64,000 nucleotides of DNA from Paraburkholderia phenazinium (GTDB taxonomy: Bacteria > Pseudomonadota > Gammaproteobacteria > Burkholderiales > Burkholderiaceae), in NCBI RefSeq assembly GCF_900142845.1, contig NZ_FSRU01000002.1:248001-312000 (forward strand), in the 5' to 3' direction. This document shows, one piece after another, positions 28,844 to 37,815 of the stretch. Each line of letters opens with the position of its first letter. The stretch's first letter is position 1. Below the pieces are notes generated by a model. That model worked only from the letters and a program-made list of their open reading frames with translations, ran no database searches and was not told the origin of the DNA. A program made the translations under genes and the position numbers.

Positions 28844-28863
28844 GACACCCTGTCCGGGGTGTC
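28844..28863. promoter_or_regulatory. Perfect inverted repeat in the leader of the SsuD-like gene
   Basis: GACACCC and GGGTGTC arms flank a six-base loop, about 58 bases before the GTG start of the monooxygenase gene. It could be a DNA-binding site for a dimeric regulator or an RNA hairpin in the leader. It has no T-run, so it does not look like a simple terminator. Confidence 0.4.
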
Positions 28864-28920
28864 GCCGCCGGCTTGTGCCCAGTGCCCCCGGCGTTCTGTC
28901 GATCATCAGGGAGACGCAAC

Positions 28921-30000
28921 GTGGCAGTCGAATTCATCGGCATGATCCAGACCCGCAAGGTTTCGGAAACGCACGCGCCGCAAGGTCCGGCAATAGATAT
29001 CGGTTACGTGGAGCAGTTTGCGCGGGCGCACGAGGAAGCGGGCTTCGACCGCGTGCTCGTACCGCACCAGTCCACGAGCCCGGATGCGCTTCTGACCGTG
29101 GCGCATGCCGCCAGCGTCACGCAGCGCGTGCACTTCATGCTCGCGCACCGGCCGGGTTTCGTCGCGCCGACCCTGGCCGCGCGCCAGTTGGCTACGCTCG
29201 ATCACTACTCGGGCGGCCGCCTCGCGGTGCACATCATTTCGGGTGGCGACGACGCCGAGCAGCGCCGCGACGGCGATTTCCTCTCGCACGACGAGCGCTA
29301 CGCCCGCACCGACGAGTACGTGTCGATCCTGCGCCGCATCTGGACCTCGGACACGCCGTTCGATCATGAGGGTAAGTACTATCGCTTCGAGCGCGGCTTC
29401 TCCGAAGTAAAGCCGCTGCAGCAGCCGCATATTCCGGTGTACTTCGGCGGGGCGTCGGCGCCCGCGCTCGAAATCGCGGGCCGTCATGCGGACGTCTACG
29501 CGCTGTGGGGCGAATCGAAGGAGCAGGTGCGCGAGCAGGTGACGCGCGTGCGCGCCGAAGCCGCCAGGCACGGGCGCACCGTGCGTTTCTCCGTGTCGTT
29601 CCGGCCGATTCTGGCGGCCACGGAAGCCGCGGCGTGGGAACGCGCCGAGCATATCCTCGAAGAGACGAAGCGCCTGCGCGCAGCCCAGGGCCTGAGCGTC
29701 GGCGGACCGGCGCAGAGCGAAGGCGCGCGCCGGCTGCTGGCGGCGGCCGGCACGGCGGACCGCGCGGATGAGCGCTTGTGGACCGCGGTGGCGAAGGAGA
29801 TCGGCGGCCGTTCGAATTCGACCGCGCTGGTAGGCACGCCGGAACAGGTCGCGGATACACTGGCCGAGTACTACGCGCTGGGCGTGACGACCTTCCTGAT
29901 TCGCGGTTTCGATCCGCTCGAAGACGCGCTCGACTATGGCCGCACGCTGATTCCCGCGACACGCGAACGCATCGCGCTCAGCGCCCGCGCAGCAGCTTGA
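28921..30000 (+). CDS. LLM-class FMNH2-dependent monooxygenase, alkanesulfonate (SsuD-like)
   Basis: A 359-residue luciferase-fold protein. The H-I-I-S-G-G-D-D-A-E-Q-R-R-D-G-D-F segment and the following F-L-S-H-D-E-R-Y-A-R motif are close to SsuD-type desulfonating monooxygenases, which release sulfite from alkanesulfonates using FMNH2 and oxygen. The GTG at 28921 is chosen because GGGAGA lies about seven bases upstream. It begins a same-strand run (aldolase, thiol dioxygenase, rhodanese) and is divergent from a sulfonate-type binding protein. The exact substrate may differ from simple alkanesulfonates. Confidence 0.82.
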   Translation: MAVEFIGMIQTRKVSETHAPQGPAIDIGYVEQFARAHEEAGFDRVLVPHQSTSPDALLTVAHAASVTQRVHFMLAHRPGFVAPTLAARQLATLDHYSGGRLAVHIISGGDDAEQRRDGDFLSHDERYARTDEYVSILRRIWTSDTPFDHEGKYYRFERGFSEVKPLQQPHIPVYFGGASAPALEIAGRHADVYALWGESKEQVREQVTRVRAEAARHGRTVRFSVSFRPILAATEAAAWERAEHILEETKRLRAAQGLSVGGPAQSEGARRLLAAAGTADRADERLWTAVAKEIGGRSNSTALVGTPEQVADTLAEYYALGVTTFLIRGFDPLEDALDYGRTLIPATRERIALSARAAA

Positions 30001-30011
30001 ACGGAGACACG

Positions 30012-30875
30012 ATGACAGATCTTTCCCTGACGATTGCCCATCCCGCGGATGCTTCGACGGTGCAAACGGCGTCGCAACCGCCATCGCATGCGCCGTTGCA
30101 ACGCCACGCACCGCTGCGCAAATTCTGGTTCGACGAAGTGCCACCGCGCGAGAACGTGGCTGACGAGCGCCGCCATCGCCAGGAGCGTCTCGCGGTCGCG
30201 TTTCGTCTGTTTGCGCGTTATGGCTTCGATCAAGGGCTCGCGGGCCACATTACGGCGCGCGATCCGGAGTGGCCCGATCACTTCTGGGTCAATCCGTTCG
30301 GCAAGCATTTCAGCCGCATTCGCGTCTCCGATCTGCTGCTGGTGAATGCGCAAGGCGAGATCGTGGTGGGCGAGGGGCCGGTGAATCAGGCGGCCTTCGC
30401 GATTCATGCCGCGATTCACGAAGCGCGGCCCGATGTGGTGGCCGCCGCGCATGCGCATTCGCTGTACGGCAAGGCGTGGTCGACGCTCGGCCGCACGCTC
30501 GATCCGCTCACCCAGGACTCGTGCGCGTTCTATCAGGACCACACACTATTCGACGACTTTCGCGGCGTCGTACTCGACACCGACGAAGGTGCGCGCATCG
30601 CGGCCGCACTGGGAGACCATAAAGGCGTGATCCTGAAGAATCACGGCATTCTCACAGCAGGCCCAACTGTGGAAGCGGCGGCGTGGTGGTATATCGCATT
30701 GGATAACGCCTGCCACGCGCAATTGCTCGCGGAGGCCGCGGGCAAGCCGCAGCCTATTAACCATGAGATCGCGTCGTTGACGCATGAACAGGTGGGGCGG
30801 CCGGGCGGCGCCTTGTTTGCGTTTCAGAGCCTGCTGGAGGGGCTGGTTGAAGCCGAGCCCGACGTCTACGATTAA
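30012..30875 (+). CDS. Class II aldolase/adducin-family protein
   Basis: A 287-residue protein with a class II aldolase domain (about 65-270). The metal-binding histidines sit in A-A-H-A-H-S and K-N-H-G-I. The family contains fuculose- and ribulose-phosphate aldolases, epimerases, dehydratases and decarboxylases acting through Zn or Mn. Residues 1-40 are a polar extension. It begins 11 bp after the SsuD-like gene with GGAG upstream, so the two are co-transcribed. Its substrate may be the carbon skeleton released by the monooxygenase, an inference from order only. Confidence 0.8.
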   Translation: MTDLSLTIAHPADASTVQTASQPPSHAPLQRHAPLRKFWFDEVPPRENVADERRHRQERLAVAFRLFARYGFDQGLAGHITARDPEWPDHFWVNPFGKHFSRIRVSDLLLVNAQGEIVVGEGPVNQAAFAIHAAIHEARPDVVAAAHAHSLYGKAWSTLGRTLDPLTQDSCAFYQDHTLFDDFRGVVLDTDEGARIAAALGDHKGVILKNHGILTAGPTVEAAAWWYIALDNACHAQLLAEAAGKPQPINHEIASLTHEQVGRPGGALFAFQSLLEGLVEAEPDVYD

Positions 30876-31040
30876 TCACACGAAACGATAAACGCGCCTT
30901 TTTGCCGGCCCGCGGACGTTGCACCACGCTGGAACGTAGACACCTGCAACGCAACGCCCGCACCGGCCGCCTGAACGTCTCCGGGCGCTTCAACCGCGCG
31001 CGCCGCGCCTTTCCCCGACCTTTGCTTCCTTCTCGACCTC

Positions 31041-31649
31041 ATGAGCCAACCCTTGCGGCATGACCGCTTGCGCACCTTTGTCGGCCGGATCGCCGCGCTG
31101 CTGGACGATGCCGCCCCCGAAGCCGATCTGCTCGACGCGGGCGCCGCCTCGCTGCGCGAGCTGATCGCGCACGACGACTGGTTGCCCGACACGTGGGCGC
31201 GTCCCGACCCCGAGCGCTATCAGCAGTACCTGCTGCATGCGGATTCGCGACAGCGCTTTTCCGTGGTGAGTTTCGTCTGGGGGCCGGGGCAGGCGACGCC
31301 GGTTCACGATCACACTGTCTGGGGACTGATCGGCGTGTTACGCGGTGCGGAAATCGCGCAACCGTACCATCTCGACGAACGCGGCACGTTGATTGCTTCC
31401 GGTACGGCGAGACGGCTCGAAACCGGTGCCGTCGATGCGGTATCGCCGCGCATTGGCGACATTCACCGTGTCAGCAATGCTTACGAGGACCGTGTGTCGA
31501 TCAGCATTCACGTTTATGGTGCAAATATCGGTGCGGTGTCGCGTTCGGTCTATCCCGAGCACGGCGGCCGCAAGGCGTTTATCTCCGGATACTCGAACGA
31601 CGTGTTACCGAATATCTGGAATGTATCGAAGGAGATTGCCATCTCATGA
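31041..31649 (+). CDS. Thiol dioxygenase, 3-mercaptopropionate/cysteine type
   Basis: A 202-residue cupin of the cysteine-dioxygenase family. The three iron ligands H89, H91 (P-V-H-D-H) and H142 (G-D-I-H-R) are present, as is the S155-H157-Y159 triad. Q62 and R168 match positions used for carboxylate binding in bacterial 3-mercaptopropionate dioxygenases, and the length fits them. The enzyme inserts O2 into a thiol to give a sulfinate. Its last four bases overlap the start of the rhodanese gene, indicating coupled translation. Preference for 3-mercaptopropionate over cysteine is inferred. Confidence 0.85.
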   Translation: MSQPLRHDRLRTFVGRIAALLDDAAPEADLLDAGAASLRELIAHDDWLPDTWARPDPERYQQYLLHADSRQRFSVVSFVWGPGQATPVHDHTVWGLIGVLRGAEIAQPYHLDERGTLIASGTARRLETGAVDAVSPRIGDIHRVSNAYEDRVSISIHVYGANIGAVSRSVYPEHGGRKAFISGYSNDVLPNIWNVSKEIAIS

Positions 31650-33247
31650 CCGTTGCAACTGAATTTCGTACCCGTTCATTCGAAGACGTGCGCCGTGCAC
31701 TGCTCGAGCGCCGCGAAATCGCGCTGCTCGACGTGCGCGAGGAAGACCCGCACGCGCGCAGCCATCCGTTGTTCGCGGCGAATCTGCCGTTATCGAAACT
31801 TGAACTTGAAGCGCCGCTGCGTTTGCCGCGCCGCAGTGTGCCGATTGTGCTTTTCGACGACGGCGAAGGGCTTGCCGTGCGTGCGGCGAGCCGCTTCGCC
31901 GCGCTGGGCTACACCGATGTCACGCTGCTCGCCGGCGGTTTGCGCGGCTGGGCCGAGGCCGGCGGCGAGCTGTTCCAGGACGTCAACGCGCCGAGCAAGG
32001 CCTTCGGCGAACTGGTGGAGAGCGAGCGGCACACGCCGTCGCTCGAAGCGCCGCAAGTGCAGGCGCTGCTCGACGGCGAGGCGAACGTGGTGGTGCTCGA
32101 CGCCCGCCGCTTCGACGAGTATCAGACCATGAACATTCCCGGCAGCGTCAGCGTGCCGGGCGCGGAGCTGGTGTTGCGCGCCCGGCAACTGGCGCCGGAC
32201 CCGTCGACGCAGATCGTCGTCAATTGCGCGGGGCGCACGCGCAGCATCATCGGCGCGCAATCGCTGATCAATGCGGGTGTACCGAACCCGGTCGTGGCGT
32301 TACGTAACGGCACGATCGGCTGGACGCTCGCCGGGCAGGAACTGGCGCACGGCAGCACGCGGCGCTTCGACCCGGTTACCGACCATGCGGTGCGGGCGGC
32401 CGCGGCGGCGTCGGCGCGGGCGGTGGCCGATCGCGCCGAGGTGGGCCGCACCTCGCGCGACGAAGCGCGCCGCTGGGCCGAGGAAGCTGTGCGCACCATC
32501 TACCGTTTCGACGTGCGCTCGCCGCAGGAGTACCAGGCGAGCCACGTGCCTGGTTTTCGCAGCGCGCCGGGCGGTCAGCTTGTTCAGGAGACCGATATGT
32601 TCGCGCCGGTGCGCGGCGCCCGCGTGATTCTCGCGGACAGCGACGGCGTGCGCGCCAATATGACCGCTTCCTGGCTCGCGCAGATGAACGTCGAGGTGTA
32701 CGTCATCGACGGCCTGACGCCCGCCGATTTCACGGAAGAGGGCGCGGCGCCCGCCGTGAGAAATGCGGTGCCGCCGCCCGCAGTTGAGGAGATTTCGCCT
32801 GCGGCGCTGGCGACCTTGCTGCAATCGTCCGGCACGGTGGTGTTGGATTTCACGGCGAGCGCCAACTACGTGAAGCAGCATATTCCGGGCGCGTGGTGGG
32901 CGCTGCGCGGACAACTGGCCGACGCGCTGCCCAAGCTACCGGATGCGCAACGCTATGTGCTCACCTGCGGGAGCAGTGCGCTCGCGCGCTTCGTGGCGCC
33001 GGAACTGGCCGCGCTGAGCGGTAAGCCGGTGCAGGTGCTGAGCGGCGGCACCAGTGCCTGGATCGCGGCGGGACTGCCGGTCGAAAGCGGCGAGACGCAC
33101 TTTGCTTCGCCGCGCATCGACCGCTACCGTCGCCCGTATGAAGGCACCGATAACGCCCGCGAAGCGATGAACGCGTATCTGGAGTGGGAGTACGGGCTGG
33201 TGGCGCAACTGGCGCGCGACGGGACACATGGGTTTCATGTGATCTGA
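31646..33247 (+). CDS. Four-domain rhodanese-like sulfurtransferase
   Basis: A 533-residue protein with four rhodanese homology domains (about 10-110, 130-235, 270-365, 380-480). Domain 2 has the active-site cysteine in V-N-C194-A-G-R-T-R, and domain 4 has C441 in L-T-C-G-S-S. In domains 1 and 3 the cysteine position holds Asp (L-F-D71-D-G, L-A-D331-S-D), so these are probably non-catalytic. It likely moves sulfane sulfur or oxidised sulfur products in the cytoplasm. It overlaps the thiol dioxygenase by four bases. A fusion of two catalytic/inactive pairs is uncommon. Confidence 0.85.
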   Translation: MTVATEFRTRSFEDVRRALLERREIALLDVREEDPHARSHPLFAANLPLSKLELEAPLRLPRRSVPIVLFDDGEGLAVRAASRFAALGYTDVTLLAGGLRGWAEAGGELFQDVNAPSKAFGELVESERHTPSLEAPQVQALLDGEANVVVLDARRFDEYQTMNIPGSVSVPGAELVLRARQLAPDPSTQIVVNCAGRTRSIIGAQSLINAGVPNPVVALRNGTIGWTLAGQELAHGSTRRFDPVTDHAVRAAAAASARAVADRAEVGRTSRDEARRWAEEAVRTIYRFDVRSPQEYQASHVPGFRSAPGGQLVQETDMFAPVRGARVILADSDGVRANMTASWLAQMNVEVYVIDGLTPADFTEEGAAPAVRNAVPPPAVEEISPAALATLLQSSGTVVLDFTASANYVKQHIPGAWWALRGQLADALPKLPDAQRYVLTCGSSALARFVAPELAALSGKPVQVLSGGTSAWIAAGLPVESGETHFASPRIDRYRRPYEGTDNAREAMNAYLEWEYGLVAQLARDGTHGFHVI

Positions 33248-33286
33248 GCGGCGCTGTCGTCCGCGGGTGGGGCGCTCTGTGCGCCC

Positions 33287-34198
33287 TCAAGCCGCGCGTT
33301 GCAAACGCGCGGCCTTGAACTGCCGCTCCACCGCGGCGCCGAAGCGCTCCACCGGCTGCTGCAGCTTGCCCAGCACGCGTGGATGCACGAGCCAGATGTC
33401 GATCAGCGGCTTGAAGTCGCTGAGCGTGAGCACGTCCAGTTCGGCCTCGTGACGGCTCGCCTGCAGCAGGGGCAGCGGCACGAGGCCGAGGCCGTTGCCG
33501 TCCGCGACGAGCTGCAGTTGCAGCTCCGTGCCGAGCGTCTCAAGATTCAGCTTCAACGCGAGACCGAGGCCGGTCAGCGCACGCTGCAAGCCCTCACGGA
33601 AGCCGCAGCCATCCGGATTCAGCACCCAGCCGATCGACTGGCATTCCGCCAGCGTCTGCACGCGCTTTTTCAGCAGACCCTTGGGGGCGACGACCGCCAG
33701 CTTGATGCGTCCGAGCGAGCGCGCGGCAAGCGATTCGGCGAAGGTCTTGTTGGCGGGCAGCAGCATCGCCGCGGCGTCGAGTTCGCCTGCTTCGACCCGC
33801 TGCAGCAACTGGCTGCCCCAGCCGCTCGATGCGCTCGCTTGCAGGTCGGGATAGGCGGCGCGCAACTCGCGCATGGCATCGGGCAAGGCGATATCGGCGA
33901 TCGTCTGTGCGACGCCGAGGCGCAGGGCGCCGACCGGCGGCGTGTCGTTGGCAACCAGCTCGCGCAGCACGTCGAGTTCGCGCTGGATTACGCGGCATTG
34001 CTCGTAGACGACGCGCCCTGTGGCGGTGGCTTTCAGCGGCCGGGTATTGCGATCGAGCAGTTCGACGCCTAGCGCCTCTTCGAAATTCTGCAGCCGGCGC
34101 GTGATGGCCGGTTGCGTGAGACCGAGGGTTTGCGCCGCCTGTTGCAGCGACTGGGCGCGGATGACGGCGACGTAGGCTTCGATATCGTCGATCTTCAT
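33287..34198 (-). CDS. LysR-family regulator of the sulfur cluster
   Basis: A 303-residue LysR protein: N-terminal HTH (about 15-60, A-A-Q-T-L-G-L-T-Q-P-A-I-T-R-R-L) and a C-terminal effector domain. It is convergent with the rhodanese gene and divergent from a sulfonate-type binding protein gene at 34436. The 237 bp between them should hold its operator. Control of sulfonate use in response to sulfur supply is likely by context. It is not obviously CysB or Cbl. Confidence 0.85.
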   Translation of the reverse strand: MKIDDIEAYVAVIRAQSLQQAAQTLGLTQPAITRRLQNFEEALGVELLDRNTRPLKATATGRVVYEQCRVIQRELDVLRELVANDTPPVGALRLGVAQTIADIALPDAMRELRAAYPDLQASASSGWGSQLLQRVEAGELDAAAMLLPANKTFAESLAARSLGRIKLAVVAPKGLLKKRVQTLAECQSIGWVLNPDGCGFREGLQRALTGLGLALKLNLETLGTELQLQLVADGNGLGLVPLPLLQASRHEAELDVLTLSDFKPLIDIWLVHPRVLGKLQQPVERFGAAVERQFKAARLQRAA

Positions 34199-34435
34199 GG
34201 TGAGCGATGAGGTAAGAGGGCAGGCAAGCGTGCATTCGATGATACCTGCAATGCGCGTCGCGCATGGTGTTGGGCGTCCAACATCCGCATATTTGCTTAG
34301 AAGAATAATGCGTTTGTCTTATACAAGTGTGTGCCGTATCGTCGTTGCTGGTTCTGGCTTCATGCGTGCCATGCGCAGCGTCGAGGCACGTAGACGAAGC
34401 CTTGCAGCAGCGCTTACCGATCCGCAACGAACGAT

Positions 34436-35509
34436 ATGACGACGACACGTTTCCCCTCACGAGGCTCTTTCGAACAGCGAGCGTTCCCGGTGTCTTTTGC
34501 AGTGCCTGCGTCTGGCGCGTGGCTGCCGTCGCGTCTTCAGCTTCGCTTTGGGCTCCGGCGCGTGCTCGTCGGAGCATTCGCCGGCACTGTACTTGCACTC
34601 TCTGCCGTGGCCCTCGCGTCATGGAGCAACGCGGCATGCGCCGCCGACTTGCCAGTCCTCAAAGTCGGCGATCAGTCGCTACAGACGCGCGGCATTCTCG
34701 AAGCGTCGGGCCAACTGAAAGACCTGCCGTACAAGATCGAGTGGTTCAACTTCCCTGCCGCGCAGCCGCTCGGCGAAGCACTGAACGCCGGCGCCGTGGA
34801 TGTGGGCGGCCTCGGCGATGCGCCACTGGTATTCGCGCTGGCGGCGGGCGCCCAGGTACGCGCCGTCGCCGCGACCCGCTCGCATCCCGTCGATCTGGCG
34901 ATTGTCGTCAACGAACATTCGCCCTTGACCGACGTGGCGAGCCTGAAGGGCAAGCGCATCGCCACGACGCGTGGTTCGATTGGTCACTTCCTCGCGCTGG
35001 CGGCGCTGAACAAAGCCCATATACCGCTCTCCGACGTCACGTGGGTGTTCCTCGCCCCAGCCGACGCCAAAGCCGCACTCGCGTCCGGCAGCGTGGACGC
35101 ATGGTCGGTATGGGATCCGTACACGGCGCTCGGCGAATCGCGCGATCACGACCGTATCCTCGCCAATGGTGTCGGTTTGTCGGAAGGGCTGAGCTACCAG
35201 GTCGCCACCGATCGCGCGATCGCCGGCAAACGCGCGGTGCTGGCGGATTTTCTGCGGCGGGTGGCGCTCGGTCAGCAGTGGGCCTTGTCGCATCCGGATG
35301 AAGTGGCGGCAATGCAATCGCGCGTGACGGGTTTGCCGCCCGATGTGCTGAAGACGGTCTATCAGCGTGGCCAGGTGCATCCGGTTGCCATCGACGACAG
35401 CGTGATCGCCGCGCAGCAACGTACCGCCGACACCTACGAAGCCGCCAGCGTCATCCCCGCGCACCTCAACGTGCGCGCGAGTTTCGACCGCAGTTTTCCT
35501 TTGCCATAG
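34436..35509 (+). CDS. Sulfonate-type ABC transporter binding protein (second copy)
   Basis: A 357-residue exported protein related to the SBP at 27691 (G-L-G-D-A-P-L-V-F-A-L and L-K-G-K-R-I-A-T-T-R-G-S-I). The first ~40 residues are polar before the hydrophobic signal core (V-L-V-G-A-F-A-G to A-A-C-A-A-D). This is unusually long, and with no good ribosome binding site at 34436 the true start may lie further in. It is divergent from the LysR gene and 86 bp upstream of the acyl-CoA-dehydrogenase-like gene. No permease or ATPase genes are present. Confidence 0.8.
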   Translation: MTTTRFPSRGSFEQRAFPVSFAVPASGAWLPSRLQLRFGLRRVLVGAFAGTVLALSAVALASWSNAACAADLPVLKVGDQSLQTRGILEASGQLKDLPYKIEWFNFPAAQPLGEALNAGAVDVGGLGDAPLVFALAAGAQVRAVAATRSHPVDLAIVVNEHSPLTDVASLKGKRIATTRGSIGHFLALAALNKAHIPLSDVTWVFLAPADAKAALASGSVDAWSVWDPYTALGESRDHDRILANGVGLSEGLSYQVATDRAIAGKRAVLADFLRRVALGQQWALSHPDEVAAMQSRVTGLPPDVLKTVYQRGQVHPVAIDDSVIAAQQRTADTYEAASVIPAHLNVRASFDRSFPLP

Positions 35510-35595
35510 AACGCAATCCGCCACTCGTCATCCGCGATCCATCAGCACCCCTGACGATCGATCGGGTGGCTCGAGAACGGCGCCACGGAGCTCGT

Positions 35596-36789
35596 ATGAA
35601 CGCCCCTGACTTTGATGCTGGCCTTGCGCGCGCTGCGGCGCGCCGCCATCCACCGCTCGACAGCGCCGAGTTCGACGCCGTGCTCGCCGAACTCACCACC
35701 GAGTTCGCCGCTACCGCCGAAGCGTACGATCGCAGCGGCGAGTTTCCGCATCGCAATCTGGCGCGCCTGCACGAATACGACTTGCTGTCGTTGACGGTCC
35801 CGGCAGCGCTCGGCGGCGCCGGCGCGAGCCTGCCGCAGGCATTGAACGTGATTCGCGCGGTGGCGCGCAGCGAGCCGTCGACGGCGCTCGTCCTCGTCAT
35901 GCAATACCTGTTTCACCATCGCTTGCAGGGCAATCCGCGCTGGCCTCGCGATCTGCGCGAACGCGTTGCAGAGGATGCCGTGCGCGACGGCGCCCTGATC
36001 AACTCCTTGCGCGTCGAGCCCGAACTCGGCAGCCCGGCGCGCGGCGGCCTGCCGGGCACGCTCGCGGCCCGCAGCGGCGACGGCTGGGTCATCAACGGCA
36101 GCAAGATCTATTCGACCGGCAGCCCCGGTTTGACTTGGCTCGCGGTGTGGGCGCGCAGCGACGAGACGCCGCCGCGCGTCGGCGTGTGGCTGGTGCGGCG
36201 CGATACGCCGGGTGTGCGGGTCGGGGCGCCCTGGAATCATCTCGGCATGCGCGCGACCGGCAGCCATGAAATCGTCTTCGACAACGTCCTGGTGCCGGCC
36301 GCCCATGCCGTGGATGTCCAGTTGCCCGGCGAGCCCGGCGCGGGACTGGACGCGCTCGGCGTGGCGTGGATGAGCGTGCTGCTCTCGGCGGTGTACGACG
36401 GCGTGGCGCATGCCGCCCGCGACTGGTTCGCCGAATGGGCCGCCACGCGTTCGCCTGCCAATCTCGGCGCGCCGCTTGCGAGCCTCCCATCGTTTCAGCA
36501 GACGCTCGGCCGCATCGATGCGCTGTTGTTCAGCAACCGCGTGTTGCTCGATGCGACGGCGCACGCCGAGCGGGTCGCACTCGACGAGGCGCCGCTCGTC
36601 AAATATACGGTGACGAATCAGGCGATCGAAGCGGTGCAGATCGCCGTCGAGGCGAGCGGCAATCCGGGGCTTTCCCGCGACAATCCGCTCGAACGTCACT
36701 ATCGGGATGTGCTGTGCGCGCGCATCCATACGCCGCAGAACGACTCGGTGTTGCAAGCCGCAGGGCGGGCGGCTTTCGCCGGCCGGTAA
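35596..36789 (+). CDS. Acyl-CoA-dehydrogenase-like flavoprotein (DszC/SfnB-type)
   Basis: A 397-residue protein of the acyl-CoA dehydrogenase fold. The C-terminal N-P-L-E-R-H-Y-R-D-V-L-C-A-R-I-H-T-P-Q-N-D segment resembles the FMNH2-dependent monooxygenases DszC and SfnB rather than true beta-oxidation enzymes. Such enzymes act on organosulfur compounds. The ATG at 35596 has GGAG six bases before it. It lies directly after a sulfonate-type binding protein and is likely co-transcribed with it. The alternative, a sulfinyl-CoA desulfinase, is also a member of this fold and cannot be excluded. Confidence 0.75.
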   Translation: MNAPDFDAGLARAAARRHPPLDSAEFDAVLAELTTEFAATAEAYDRSGEFPHRNLARLHEYDLLSLTVPAALGGAGASLPQALNVIRAVARSEPSTALVLVMQYLFHHRLQGNPRWPRDLRERVAEDAVRDGALINSLRVEPELGSPARGGLPGTLAARSGDGWVINGSKIYSTGSPGLTWLAVWARSDETPPRVGVWLVRRDTPGVRVGAPWNHLGMRATGSHEIVFDNVLVPAAHAVDVQLPGEPGAGLDALGVAWMSVLLSAVYDGVAHAARDWFAEWAATRSPANLGAPLASLPSFQQTLGRIDALLFSNRVLLDATAHAERVALDEAPLVKYTVTNQAIEAVQIAVEASGNPGLSRDNPLERHYRDVLCARIHTPQNDSVLQAAGRAAFAGR

Positions 36790-37247
36790 GCACAACTCAT
36801 TCCTCAGCCGATTCGGTGTAAACGCTGGCTCGCCTAATCCGCGCAATGCGTCTAAATTATCGGCACCTGGGCAAGATAGTCGAGGGACCAGACGGCCGTG
36901 TGCAGCGGTCTGTCCCGGGCGAGAGCGCATGATCGGCGGCCGTCGGCGGCCGATTGCTTCGTTCGGAGCCGGACCGCTGCGTGTCGTCGGTTTCAGGTCG
37001 TTCGTCATGGGCCCGCCGTCGCAGGCCGTCTGCTTTCCACCATCAGCCGTGTGCAGTCTCTAACGGCTGGTTCCCGTTGCCTCCCCTGTAGCACGAACGG
37101 CGCATTGCACTGCGTCGTCACCGTGCTGCCGTTCTCCGATCCCGTTGCCCGTTCGCGCACCGCCGCCCACCTCGCTGCGTGCGCGCCTGCGGTTTTGCTA
37201 TCCTGTCGTCCAACCTTCATCAAACGGACTTGACCCCGAAACGACAG
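36790..37247. other. Intergenic stretch without a supported gene
   Basis: About 460 bp between the flavoprotein gene and the lipoprotein gene, both on the plus strand. Open frames are short and have the look of antisense or random high-G+C sequence. It presumably carries the promoter for the lipoprotein-patatin pair. Confidence 0.5.
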
Positions 37248-37805
37248 ATGGCTTCGAGCTTCCGCTTGTTTACCGTCGCCATGCTGGCCGCATCGCTTGC
37301 GCTGGCGGGGTGCGACGACCAACAGGGCCAACGTGCTGTGCAAAAACTCAAGGAATTCTTCAATGCCGTCAAACCGGACGCGTTGTTGTTGAAAGGCCTC
37401 ACGCCCGGCGTCACGACGGAAGCGCAGATTCGCAGCCAGATGGGCACGCCCGAAACCGAGCGCACCTTCACCGACGGCTCCAAACGCTTCGAATATCCGC
37501 GCGGGCCGCAAGGGCTCAATACCTACATGGTCGACATCGACCGCGACGGCAAGCTGCAAGCCATCACCCAGGTGCTGACCGCGGCCAATTTCGCCAAAGT
37601 CCAGATGGGCATGAGCGAAGACGAAGTGCGGCGGCTGCTCGGCAAGCCGGGGCAGGTCGCCGTGTTTCCGCTCAAACCGGAAACCGTCTGGAGCTGGAAG
37701 TGGCGCGAAGGCGGCGTGACCGAAGAGGGCATCTTCAACGTGCACTTCGATGCGTTTCACAAGGTCTATACGACATCGCGTTCAGACGTGATACGCGGAC
37801 GATAA
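37248..37805 (+). CDS. BamE/SmpA-like outer-membrane lipoprotein
   Basis: A 185-residue protein with a lipoprotein signal (L-A-L-A-G-C, Cys23 lipidated). Two repeats resemble the BamE/OmlA fold: L-T-P-G-V-T-T-E-A-Q-I at about 62 and V-Q-M-G-M-S-E-D-E-V-R-R-L-L-G-K-P-G at about 128. BamE proteins stabilise the outer-membrane beta-barrel assembly machine, but this may be a paralogue with another role. The start at 37248 follows from the signal peptide. Ten bases later the patatin gene begins. Confidence 0.75.
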   Translation: MASSFRLFTVAMLAASLALAGCDDQQGQRAVQKLKEFFNAVKPDALLLKGLTPGVTTEAQIRSQMGTPETERTFTDGSKRFEYPRGPQGLNTYMVDIDRDGKLQAITQVLTAANFAKVQMGMSEDEVRRLLGKPGQVAVFPLKPETVWSWKWREGGVTEEGIFNVHFDAFHKVYTTSRSDVIRGR

Positions 37806-37815
37806 GGAGAAAAAC

